Below, one piece after another: positions 1 through 9,245 of a DNA stretch of 64,000 bases. Every line of letters begins with the position of its first letter. Position 1 is the first letter of the stretch. This DNA is from Ostrinia nubilalis (Eukaryota; Arthropoda; Insecta; Lepidoptera; Crambidae): NCBI RefSeq assembly GCF_963855985.1, contig NC_087118.1:2976001-3040000 (forward strand). The letters run 5' to 3'. Below the pieces are notes generated by a model. The model was not told the DNA's origin. It worked only from the letters and a program-made list of their open reading frames with translations, and ran no database searches. Made by a program: the position numbers and the translations under genes.

Positions 1-87
1 TACTACTTATAAGTTCATCAATTTAACTTTTGTTAATACATATTATGCGCCACAAATACACTTTAACACCAAAATAGTACAAATAAT

Positions 88-409
88 AAAAAGTAAAAAA
101 ACTAAAACCCAACTACGACAAAAAACGACGCTGAAAAAGTATAAAACAAGATTTTCAGAATACTGAACTGAACGAAGTTGCCAATGTAGTTGCATAGTAA
201 TTTTCATGTTTGGAAAGGCGTAGTCACACGTTACTTAAACCTACCTACCGTAGCACTTTGACAACGTGTGACTGCGGTTTTCCAAACATGAAAATTACTA
301 TGCAACTACATTGGCAACTTCGTTCAGTTCAGTATTCTGAAAATCTTGTTTTATACTTTTTCAGCGTCGTTTTTTGTCGTAGTTGGGTTTTAGTTTTTTT
401 ACTTTTTTT
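88..409. repeat. Foldback (hairpin) element
   Basis: Bases about 88-233 are near-perfectly complementary to about 263-409, with a loop of roughly 30 bases. The right arm ends where recognisable Gypsy integrase coding sequence starts, so the hairpin either inserted into that element or marks a rearrangement that removed its upstream part. No coding capacity is seen. The arms are almost identical, which suggests a recent origin. Confidence 0.85.
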
Positions 410-411
410 CT

Positions 412-835
412 CACAAGAGTTTAAAGAATACTGCATCAATAATTGTATAAAACATGTGACTACCGCTCCATACAGGCCCCAGGGCAATGGAGCGGCAGAA
501 AATGCAGTCAAAACTGTAAAAAAGGCCCTCAAAAGAGCTATACATTCTGGTGAGAATGTCTTACAAGCTTTATATAAGTTTTTGTTATATTATAGAAATT
601 GTGATCACGCTACTACGGGGTCTACGGGTGTGTCACCGGCAGTATTATTGGCGGGACGCCGCATGCGCACGCGGCTCGATGCCTTGCGGCCCGACGTCGC
701 GGCGGTGGCGCAAGCGGCGCAGCGCCGCCAGGCGGCCGGCGCCGGGAGCACGCCCGCTCCTCAAGTACAGGTCGGCGAGCCGGTACTCGCACGCGACTAC
801 TCCGCGCGGTCTGAGAAATGGTCTTTAGGGACTGT
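412..835 (+). pseudogene. Gypsy integrase, C-terminal half (broken)
   Basis: The frame reads through HVTTAPYRPQGNGAAENAVK, the region around the last catalytic glutamate of the D,D-35-E integrase core (PQGNGAAEN), then a stretch typical of the integrase C-terminus (VSPAVLLAGRRMRTRLD, VGEPVLARDYS). The first two catalytic aspartates are missing, lost where the foldback begins. The frame ends at 836 where the RTE LINE inserted. From about 655 on the coding sequence is GC-rich (alanine and arginine codons), unlike its AT-rich surroundings. This is a remnant, not a working gene. Confidence 0.8.
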
Positions 836-845
836 ATCTAAAGTG
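836..845. repeat. 10-base target-site duplication of RTE copy 1, left
   Basis: ATCTAAAGTG here is repeated exactly at 6101-6110. The pair brackets the LINE and rejoins the interrupted Gypsy frame, which fixes both ends of the insertion. Confidence 0.9.
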
Positions 846-942
846 AGATAGAAGTGCCGTGTGGGGACGGCCGTAAAGAATACAATTCTCCACCGCCAAC
901 AGGAGGCGTGTCGTAAGAGGCGACAAAATCCTGTAGCACGAG

Positions 943-2411
943 ATGGGCAGCAGCGTCTGCGTGCGAAACTTACAAAAAACTGCGCTCGCCAACCCGCCTG
1001 CCAAGCGTGGCGAGTATCGGCAAATCCCCTTAATGCAAAACATAACAGCGACCAGGCCCCCAGTCTCCGGTGGCCCCGCTGTTCCTGGCTACGGTAGCGG
1101 TCAGGGTAGCAGCGGGGCGGGGGGTGCTAAGAATCTCCGGAGGCGGACTGGCTACCCACACCAACGACGACTGGCCCTGGTAACCCATAATATACGCACG
1201 CTGAGGACTGACGAAAGGATCACAGAGTTGGAAGACGAACTGAGTAGGTTGCGATGGAGTATAATGGGACTATCGGAAGTCCGACGAGAGGGCGAGGACA
1301 CGATCACCCTAAAATCCGGCAACCTACTCTACTACCGGGAGGGCGAACAAGTGGTGTCGGGTTTCTCGTCCACAAGTCCCTCATTAACAACATCATCACC
1401 ATCGGAAGTGTGTCGAGCAGGGTTGCTTACCTGATACTCAGAGTATCCAAAAGATACTTGCTGAAGGTAATTCAGGTATACGCACCGACCTCTACACACC
1501 CAGATGAGGAAGTAGAGGCTATGTATGAGGACATAAGTAGGGCCATACATACTACTAAAACCTACTTCAATGTTGTTATGGGGGACTTCAACGCGAAGCT
1601 GGGCATGCGAGGTGATGATAAGCTGAGAGTGGGGCAATTTGGATGTGGGCAAAGGAACCCCAGGGGGCAGAGGCTGGCCGAATTTCTGGAGAAGGAAGAC
1701 CTCTTTGCGATGAACTCCTTCTTCCAGAAGCCGCCTCATAGGAAGTGGACATGGATGAGTCCCGATGGTTCTACGAAAAATGAGATTGACTTCATCATGA
1801 CCACAAAGCGACGAATATTTAGTGATGTCTCCGTGATCAACAGGGTGAAAACCGGTAGTGATCACCGAATGGTCAGAGGCATACTAAATATTAACGTCAA
1901 GCTAGAAAGGTCCCGTCTGATGAAGTCTACGCTCCGACCCTACAATTCCCATATCCACTGCCCCGAGAGCTTTCAGCTCGAGTTGTCAAATCGCTTTGCA
2001 TGCCTGGAAAACTGCGAGTCAGTGGATGAGATCAATAACGGGTTCGTAGAAACTGTCCAGGCGGCTGGGTTTAAATTCTTTAGACCTCGTCGTAAAGACA
2101 AGCCGCAAAAGCTCACCGACCACACCCTCAACCTCATGGCAGAACGACGTGCAATGACGCTGCAGTCCTCCGTTGACGCTACGGCATATAGGCAGCTCAA
2201 TAGACAGATAAGGAAGTCCTTGCGACATGATATTCGCAACTTTAATACAAACAGTATTAAAGAGGCGATAGAGCGGAACCAAGGCTCCAAAGTGTTCGCA
2301 AGAGACAACTCTATTGGGCAAAGCCAGCTGACGAAGCTAACGACGGCGGACGGTAGTGTAACGTCAACAAAAGCCGAGGTTCTAGGTGAGATCGAGAGGT
2401 TTTATGGACAG
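943..2411 (+). pseudogene. RTE ORF, endonuclease part
   Basis: An exonuclease-endonuclease-phosphatase domain that would nick the target DNA for LINE insertion. Recognisable motifs are THNIRTLR and GLSEVRR near the N-terminus, VYAPTSTHPDEE, VMGDFNAKLG and the catalytic SDHRMV at about 1857-1874. The frame in use at 943 changes near 1350, between YYREGEQ and GVGFLVHKS, so one base was lost or gained. It then stays open to 2411, where the nested LTR element begins, and resumes in frame at 4492 after removal of the insertion and one copy of its duplication. Such proteins are often labelled 'craniofacial development protein 2-like' in databases. Confidence 0.88.
2407..2411. repeat. 5-base target-site duplication of the nested LTR element, left
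   Basis: GACAG here is repeated at 4487-4491. Together with TG...CA LTR ends this defines a clean integrase-mediated insertion. Confidence 0.92.
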
Positions 2412-2626
2412 TGTGCCGGTATGCACAATACTAAATCTCTTCATATCTTATCTTGATCACGTTCACAGTGTCAGCACATTTATCACGTATAGTGCTGATG
2501 CTGTGACGTCATTTACCTTTAATCTATATCGTATAAATAGTCACGCAGTTCGTGTTAATAAACAGATTAATATCAGAGACTAACTACAACCCGTGTCTCA
2601 TTCATACGGTCCCCCAACATGGCACA
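2412..2626 (+). repeat. 5' LTR
   Basis: Identical to 4272-4486. It contains a TATA box and a downstream AATAAA (2557-2562), so U3, R and U5 can be placed roughly. Confidence 0.93.
2532..2539 (+). promoter_or_regulatory. LTR TATA box
   Basis: TATAAATA in the 5' LTR is followed by TCACGCAGTTCGTG, which could hold an insect initiator-like start. The same site occurs at 4392-4399 in the 3' LTR. Confidence 0.55.
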
Positions 2627-2800
2627 AATTGGTGACCCCGACGAAGAAGACGACCCCGACGAAGTTGCCACAAATTGGTGACCCCGACGACGAACCGGAC
2701 GAAGATGGCACAAATTGGTGACCCCGACGACGAACCGGACGAAGAAGACGATCCCGACGAAGATGGCACAAATTGGTAACCCAGAAGAAGAACCCGACGT
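2621..2800 (+). repeat. Reiterated primer-binding-site region
   Basis: The block GCACAAATTGGTGACCCCGA occurs four times with small changes, starting near 2621, 2665, 2706 and 2763, with GACGAA-rich spacers. Only the first is correctly placed after the LTR to act as a primer binding site. Confidence 0.75.
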
Positions 2801-2944
2801 GAACGAAGTCGAAGAAGCAGACGAAGCCGACGAACGACGACAAAGATAAACGTACTAAACCAACGTAATGTGAGACGTCACCTCTATCACCACCATCTTC
2901 GGCATCAGCCTCCGCCAGCTTTCACCATCTGACATGGAATCAAA

Positions 2945-3400
2945 TTGGTGAAATTGGTAGCTACCCCGATTGAGCAGAGCAAATCCGTGATGTCACATCA
3001 ACATCAATCATCGTCAACATGTCAACTCCGTGCAAGTCGTACATCACAACACCACCAGAAGTCGCTGCCAGTACCGCTGTCACATCCGTATTCCCGAATT
3101 CTGGAAGGACCAACCTCGTTTGTGCAGCTGGAATCAATTTTGGCACCTCAAAAGATTCAAATCGCTAATATTAGAGAATGCGAAAATAATGAAGTCTCAG
3201 CAGTCAACGACAACATCAGCAGAAATTCAAGCCAGAAAATAGAAATCAACCAAACAATAGAAAATGTGCTAACTCAACTAAAACATGTGCAATTGAAATA
3301 ATAATTGTGCCATGAAGAATGACCGTGAAAATTTCCGACGCAGCAGTTACATTCGTCGAACTAGAGGCCAAGGTCGCCTAGTGAAGTAAGAAGATTTTGT
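2945..3400 (+). pseudogene. Gag remnant of the small LTR element
   Basis: In one frame near 3090-3120 it reads RIPEFWKDQPRL, matching RIPEFWTDQPRVWF in the gag of Gypsy B (19375-20241). The similarity (VQLESILAPQKI) continues in the next frame, so the gene is frame-shifted. An arginine-rich stretch (RRSSYIRRTRGQGR) near 3335-3385 resembles the basic end of that gag. No full ORF remains. The remainder, 3400-4250, has no recognisable coding sequence. Confidence 0.6.
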
Positions 3401-4271
3401 TATTATAATATGTATCAACGTATGCAGAAAAATGAGAAAAATCATGTGATTGGAAGCTAACGAACTAAGGAAACTAAAAAATCGCACAGCCAGCACGGCT
3501 TCTGTGCTATCTACCCGTCTAACCGCCTTATTTTTACCGACTGAAAAAGTGGTATGAGGTTTTTAATCGTTACGGGAGCAACATATCAGTGATAAGCAAC
3601 AATGCCAAATGAGCAATATGTTATATGCCACGAATGGTTCAAAGATAGAAACTTACGGTGAGAAAACTCTGACTCTTAACTTGGGATTACAATCATTTAG
3701 AAAAATGTGAATCCCTCCAGAGCGAATAATTTCTTAGGTTATCCGATAACGAGCCAAGGAATCGCCCAACAGAGCAGAAATCAAAGCAATCGATGAATTG
3801 AAACACAGTTAAGGAATTGAGAAAATTACGCAGCCGCGTATCGAAGTTGAATACTTTGAATATTTCAAGAATGATAATTCGCCTATCCTTTGGTCTTCAG
3901 AAGCCGATAACGCTTATGAAATGTGCAAGGACACAAGGCATGAACGCTGTGACTACAGCGCACCCATGGCGTAAAGCCGAGCTTGCGCGAGGGCAACCTA
4001 CGACTGTGAAAACGCCAGATAAGGAAGAAGCCAGTGGTTATGTTTTGTTATAATCTCATTTTTATAAACGTTTCCCCATTTTTTACCACATGATTTGTAT
4101 AACGTAGATAGTTATTGTAATTTGTATTATGTAATTAGCTCATTATTTTTATTTCTTGTATGTAAATATGTAGAGATTGAACATTGAACCATGTATTAAC
4201 GTAGATAATTTATGTATGTTATTGTAGTTAGCGCATTATTTTATTTTTTCTTATTTAAAGGGGGGGAGTAC

Positions 4272-4486
4272 TGTGCCGGTATGCACAATACTAAATCTCT
4301 TCATATCTTATCTTGATCACGTTCACAGTGTCAGCACATTTATCACGTATAGTGCTGATGCTGTGACGTCATTTACCTTTAATCTATATCGTATAAATAG
4401 TCACGCAGTTCGTGTTAATAAACAGATTAATATCAGAGACTAACTACAACCCGTGTCTCATTCATACGGTCCCCCAACATGGCACA
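4272..4486 (+). repeat. 3' LTR of the small LTR element
   Basis: Identical to 2412-2626. It is preceded by a G-rich purine tract at 4256-4269 that would prime plus-strand synthesis. Confidence 0.93.
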
Positions 4487-4491
4487 GACAG

Positions 4492-6078
4492 CTATATACC
4501 TCGGTCACCAAACCCGTTGATTGCTCAACTTCAGATCCAAGAGCTAAGCTAACTCGACACTATACCGAAGATATCCCGGACATCAGCCTATACGAGATTA
4601 GGATGGCTCTAAAACAGCTAAAGAACAACAAGGCACCGGGTGATGACGGAATAACATCGGAGCTTCTGAATGCGGGTGGAACACCGATACTGAAAGTCCT
4701 TCAGAGACTCTTTAACTCGGTCTTACTCTAGGGAACTACGCCAGAGGCATGGAACAGAAGCGTGGTGGTGCTCTTCTTCAAGAAAGGTGATAAGACCTTG
4801 CTGAAGAATTACAGACCCATCTCGCTTCTGAGTCATGTCTACAAACTGTTTTCGAGAGTCATCACGAACCGTCTCGCGCGTAGGTTCGATGACTTCCAGC
4901 CTCCCGAACAAGCCGGATTCCGAAAAGGTTATAGTACCATAGACCACATCCATACGCTGCGGCAGGTTATACAGAAGACTGAGGAGTATAACTTGCCACT
5001 ATGCTTGGCGTTCGTGGACTATGAGAAGGCCTTCGATTCGATTGAGACTTGGGCAGTGTTACAATCTCTCCAGCGGTGCCGTATTGACTATCGGTATATC
5101 GAGGTGCTGAAGTGCTTGTACAAAAACGCCACCATGTCGGTCCGAGTACAGGAGCAGAGCACGGGGGCGATTCCACTGCAGCGAGGCGTTAGGCAGGGAG
5201 ATGTTATATCTCCGAAACTGTTCACCGCTGTATTGGAAGACGCTTTCAAACTCCTGGAATGGAAAGGATTCGGCATAAACATTAATGGCGAGTACATCAC
5301 TCACCTTCGGTTTGCCGACGATATTGTAGTCATGGCAGAATCGTTGGAAGATCTTGGCACAATGCTCGAAGACCTTAATCGAGTTTCCCAACAGGTAGGC
5401 CTGAGGATGAACATGGACAAAACGAAGCTTATGTCGAATGTCCATGTTACGCCCTACCCAGTTTCAGTTGGGAGCTCAATTCTCGAGATTATCGACAAGT
5501 ATGTCTACCTCGGACAAACGATCCAGCTAGGTAGATCCAATTTCGAGAAGGAGGTCAATCGTCGAATCCAACTCGGCTGGGCAGCGTTCGGGAAACTACG
5601 CAACATCTTTTCGTCCAAAATACCTCAATGCCTGAAGACTAGAGTGTATAACCAATGTGTGTTACCAGTGATAACTTATGGCTCGGAAACGTGGCCTCTC
5701 ACTATAGGCCTTATACAGAAGCTCAAAGTTGCACAGCGTGCTATGGAGAGGGCTATGCTTGGTGTTTCTTTGCGAGATCGAATCAGAAATGAGGAGATCC
5801 GTAAACGAACCAAAGTCGCTGACATAGCCCGACGGATTAGCAAGCTGAAGTGGCAATGGGCAGGGCACATAGTACGCAGAACTGACGGCCGATGGGGCAG
5901 AAAGGTTCTGGAATGGAGGCCGCGTACCGGAAAACGCAGCGTGGGACGTCCACCTACAAGGTGGACCGACGACATCGTAAAGGTAGCAGGGAAGCGCTGG
6001 ACGCAGACCGCTGCCAATCGATCAACATGGAAAGCATTGGGGGAGGCCTATGTTCAGCAGTGGACGTCCTATGGCTGA
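4492..6078 (+). pseudogene. RTE reverse transcriptase part
   Basis: Continues the LINE frame after the nested element. RT motifs in order: NKAPGDDGI; after an in-frame TAG at 4729-4731, KKGDKTLLKNYRPISLL; AFVDYEKAFDS with catalytic Asp; GVRQGDVISPKLF; LRFADDIVVM with the catalytic Asp pair at about 5311-5328; and the RTE-type YVYLGQTI. A C-terminal region with WAGHIVRR, GRPPTRWTDD and EAYVQQWTSYG follows. It runs 1,317 bases open from 4762 to the stop at 6076-6078. The TAG differs by one base from CAG (Gln), so loss of function may be recent. Confidence 0.92.
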
Positions 6079-6100
6079 AATGATGATGGTGATGATGATG

Positions 6101-6110
6101 ATCTAAAGTG
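6101..6110. repeat. 10-base target-site duplication of RTE copy 1, right
   Basis: Exact second copy of ATCTAAAGTG (836-845), directly after the GATGATGATG tail. Confidence 0.9.
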
Positions 6111-6353
6111 ACGGGACCAGTGTCCTACCGGGTCGATACTGGTAACGGGGTCGAGTGGCGAAGGCACCGATATCAAATTTTGCCAGTTGGTAACAAATCT
6201 AGATTGTCATTATCGCGTGCGAGTATTGGAACTCAAAAAGGGGAGAAAAGTAGTAGTGACTTAGAGGAAAATTATGAGGACGCATCAGAGGGGCCCGGCG
6301 CGAGCGGAGACGAGGCGCCGCGTCGCCGCCGGGGGCTTCAGCGCGGACGGTAA
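6111..6353 (+). pseudogene. Gypsy polyprotein C-terminal tail
   Basis: Reads TGPVSYRVDTGNGVEWRRHR, the usual end of Mag-type integrase proteins (link between core and the basic tail), then an acidic stretch and RRRRGLQRGR before a TAA. It lies in frame with the integrase piece ending at 835 when the LINE and one duplication copy are removed. That confirms the LINE split an open reading frame. Confidence 0.75.
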
Positions 6354-6508
6354 GGGCTTTCGTGCGGTCACAAAATAAAAAGTAAAATGTCAATTGTAAT
6401 ACTTACTTGGTTTAAAACTGAAAACTGTAACACGTATTAAGAACATAAATAACAGACATAAGATTGTTTAATTAATTAGTACCACTTAGGTAATTTAAAG
6501 GGGAAAGG

Positions 6509-6616
6509 TGTTGGGTAGTTTTATCTAGATTTATATTGGTTGTATGTATATGTGGGTATGCGCTATACAATAATAAACCAGTCAGTTTCTAGTCTCTGTG
6601 TTTGATTGACGTTACA
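6509..6616 (+). repeat. Presumed 3' LTR of the Mag-type Gypsy
   Basis: Begins TGTTGGG right after AAAGGGGAAAGG and ends GTTACA where Copia coding sequence resumes. It contains AATAAA at 6572-6577. The 5' partner lies outside the window, so the boundaries rest on signals only. Confidence 0.6.
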
Positions 6617-9175
6617 AGGGCCACACATGTTTGTTTCCTTGATAGCCAGGCTATTGTATTTCCTCCATATTGTGATACTGATCCTGTCATGCTCTTGCGG
6701 TCTGTCGAATTTCCTGCCCAGTCAGCATCTGAAAAAGATTTTATTAGTATGTCTTCTTCGTTCTTCTCATAGATTGGTCCCATGTCAACGGTCTCTTTCA
6801 GGTATCTCAAGGTTCTCTTGGCTTGAGTCCACAGACTTTTTGTCGGTTTGTCCAGGTATTGACTTAGATATGATGTTGTATAGGCTATGTCTGGTCTTGA
6901 TACTGTTGCTACAAACATTAGGCTGCCAATGATTTGCCTATAATATAGTATGTTGTCACATATTTCTTCACTTGTGTCAACTTGAAATCCCTTTGTAATT
7001 GGAGTACTTGTGCCTTTACAATCTTTCAGTTCAAATTTTTGTAATATCTTGTTTATCTGTCTTGTTTGTGTTATTTTCAAGGTATCTTTTGTTCTATTTA
7101 TTTCCATTCCTAGGTATAATTTAAGTTCTCCAAAATCTTTTACTTGAAATTTTTTCTTTAATTCTTCTTCTACAATTTCTATATCTTTGTCCATCCAAAT
7201 CCAGTAATTATTATGTCGTCAACATAAACCAGTAAAAATACTTTCCTTTCATTTCCACAGAATAAACAAAAGTCATGTAATGATCTTTTGAATCCTCTTT
7301 TCTGTATGTAGGTGTCAAAACGTTGGTTCCAGCACTTCGGGCTTTCTCTTAAACCATATAATCCTCTGTTCAATTTCAGTACTTTATCTTTCTCAACTTT
7401 GACTCCTTCAGGTGGTTTTATGTAAACTTCTGATTCTATCATGCCATTTAAGAAGGCTGTAGGAACATCGAGGTGTCTCAATGGCCAGTTATTTTGAACT
7501 GCATGTGCTAACAAAGCTCTTACTGTCGTTGTTCTTGCCACAGGTGCATAGTTTTTACCAAAATCTTCGTGTTCTTTTATTTGCAAACCTCTGGCTACTA
7601 ATCTTGCCTTTTTCACATTATTTTCTTTCAGCTTAAATATCCATTTTGCATCAATAGCTTTCTTATTCTCAGGTAAGTCTGTCACTGTCCATGTATTCAT
7701 CTTTTCATGTGCTTTTAATTCGCTTTGTACTGCTTCTTGCCAACCTTTATTTTTATTATCTATATTACTTGTATCTTTCTCTATTATTTTCTTCCTTGTT
7801 TGTTTTACTGTTTCTTTTTCTTCATTATTTATTACAACATTCTCATTTTCATCTGTAGATTTTTCATTTTCAAACTCATTCTTTGGTATGTACTTTATAT
7901 CTGTTTCATCAAAACGAACATCTCTTGTTATTGTTATTTCATCAGTCTCCGGTATCCATACTTTGTATCCATTTTTCCCATAACCAATCATTCTCACATG
8001 TATTGCTCTTTGATCCATTTTGTCTCTTTTAGGTAATACTACCATCCTACCTTTTGCTCCAAATGTTACTAACTTCTTGAGTATAAATTCCTTTCCAAAT
8101 ATTTTTGCTGGTATTTTGTAGTTGGTCGCTTTATTTGGACATCTATTTATTTGATATGTTGCAGTGAGTACAGCTTGACCCCACAAGTGTCTTGGTAGAT
8201 TTGATTCATCAAGTATTGTCCTTGCTCTATCGTAGAGAGTCCTATTCATTCTTTCACTTTTGCCATTCATTTGCGGACTGTAAGGTACTGTATCTTCTAT
8301 CTGTTTTCACAGAACCTTTTGAAACTATTTGATGAGTACTTGCCGCCGTTGTCACATCTCACTCTTTTGATCTTTATGTCCTTTTCAGTCTCAATCATTT
8401 TTATGTACGTAATTATGTTGTTTGCTGCTTCAGATTTATTTTTCAGTAGAAATGTGTAGATAAAATGTGAATAGTCATCTATTATTGTTTGAAAGTATCT
8501 GCTTCCTTCTTTGGTAGGTACTCTTGCTGGTCCCCCCGCCATATCTGAATGTATTAACTCACCAATTGCTTTTGATTGGGGATGGTTCACCGGTTTGAAA
8601 GGTACTTTTATTCTTCATACATGAATCACACACTTTGTCAACATACGGTAATTGCATCTTTGATAAACTATTTCTGTTCGGGTGTCCCAGTCTCATGTGC
8701 CAAATGTTTTTGTTATTCTCTGTATTCATGCTGTATGAACAACTTTGTTCCATTACATTAACTGTGAGTACATACAGCTTTCCAATTCTTTCACCAGTAA
8801 AAAGTTGATTATTATTTGCTTTTATTGTCACTTCCATGTTTCTAAATAATACTGAGTAACCTCTTTCAATCAATGTATTCACCGAGAGTAAGTTATGTGT
8901 CAGTCTTGGTACTATTAACGCTTCAATTGTAATATTTTTCCCTTTCAGGTTCACTCGTAATAATCCCTTCTTTTCAGCTATTAATTTGTCTCCATTCGCC
9001 AGTTTTATTTCCACAGGTAAGCCCAGTTGTTTTAAATTTGTCATATATTTTTCATATTTACTTTGTATGTAATGATGTGTTGCTCCTGAATCTATTATCA
9101 TATTTATGATTTCCTTTTCATTATTTTCTGTATTTGATCTTGTCATAAACATACAGGGTGTTGATTTCAATACCC
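6617..9175 (-). pseudogene. Ty1/Copia pol (protease-integrase-RT-RNase H), frame-shifted and truncated
   Basis: Read right to left. Protease with IIDSGATHHYI (about 9090). GAG-pre-integrase with WHMRLGHPNRN and CDSC. Integrase with HSDMAGGP, TIIDDYSHF, VRCDNGG and MNGKSERMNRTL. RT with AFLNGMIESEVYIKP and LLVYVDDIIIT (about 7210). RNase H with SDADWAGNSTDRKS. The domain order integrase before RT is Copia-specific. The frame shifts near 8575, 8285 and 7187. The RNase H end is cut at 6617 by the Gypsy LTR; gag and LTRs are not visible. It is dead, and forms the outermost layer of the left nest. Confidence 0.9.
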
Positions 9176-9245
9176 GCCATATTTAGGGAGTTGATTAAGT
9201 AGCTTATTCTGATCACGAATCAGCAAAAAAACTGACTTCAAATTT

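Larger units (their letters stand above)
2412..4486 (+). mobile_element. Short non-autonomous LTR retrotransposon (2,075 bases)
   Basis: Two LTRs of 215 bases (2412-2626 and 4272-4486) are identical base for base, begin TGTGCC and end GGCACA, and are flanked by the duplication GACAG. A primer-binding-site candidate (TGGTGACCCCG, 2630-2640) follows the 5' LTR and a purine tract (AAAGGGGGGGAG) precedes the 3' LTR. The interior of about 1.65 kb has no protease, RT or integrase, only a broken gag remnant. It must have used enzymes from a relative. Gypsy B at 15-20 kb shares the primer-site core and gag motif, so a member of that group is a candidate helper (inference). Confidence 0.93.
846..6100 (+). 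mobile_element. RTE-clade LINE, near full length (copy 1), with a nested LTR element
   Basis: Bounded by the 10-base duplication ATCTAAAGTG. Removing the nested element 2412-4486 and its 5-base duplication leaves about 3.18 kb, a normal RTE length. It has one long ORF with an apurinic endonuclease followed by reverse transcriptase, and ends in a short GATGAT-type tail (6080-6100) as RTE elements do. The frame has one shift near 1350 and one in-frame stop at 4729-4731, so this copy is not expected to encode a working protein. A 3' fragment at 36782-37797 is almost identical, which indicates a recently active family. Confidence 0.92.
410..6616 (+). mobile_element. Ty3/Gypsy retrotransposon, Mag-type, 3' part only, interrupted by an RTE LINE
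   Basis: The integrase C-terminal half (412-835) is cut by the RTE LINE at 846-6100 and resumes at 6111 with the tail of the same polyprotein. After a stop and a 3' UTR come a purine tract (AAAGGGGAAAGG) and a short presumed 3' LTR. Everything upstream of the catalytic end of integrase is missing, behind the foldback at 88-409. Similarity to K02A2.6-like (Mag clade) proteins is from memory; Mag elements are known for short LTRs, which fits about 108 bases here. The element sits against a minus-strand Copia pol whose RNase H reading frame stops at 6617, so it probably inserted into that Copia. Confidence 0.8.

Noticed and set aside
5059..5445. Minus-strand ORFs over the RTE reverse transcriptase (also at 36764-37159)
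   Set aside because: Shadows of the RT frame; duplicated only because the LINE is duplicated.
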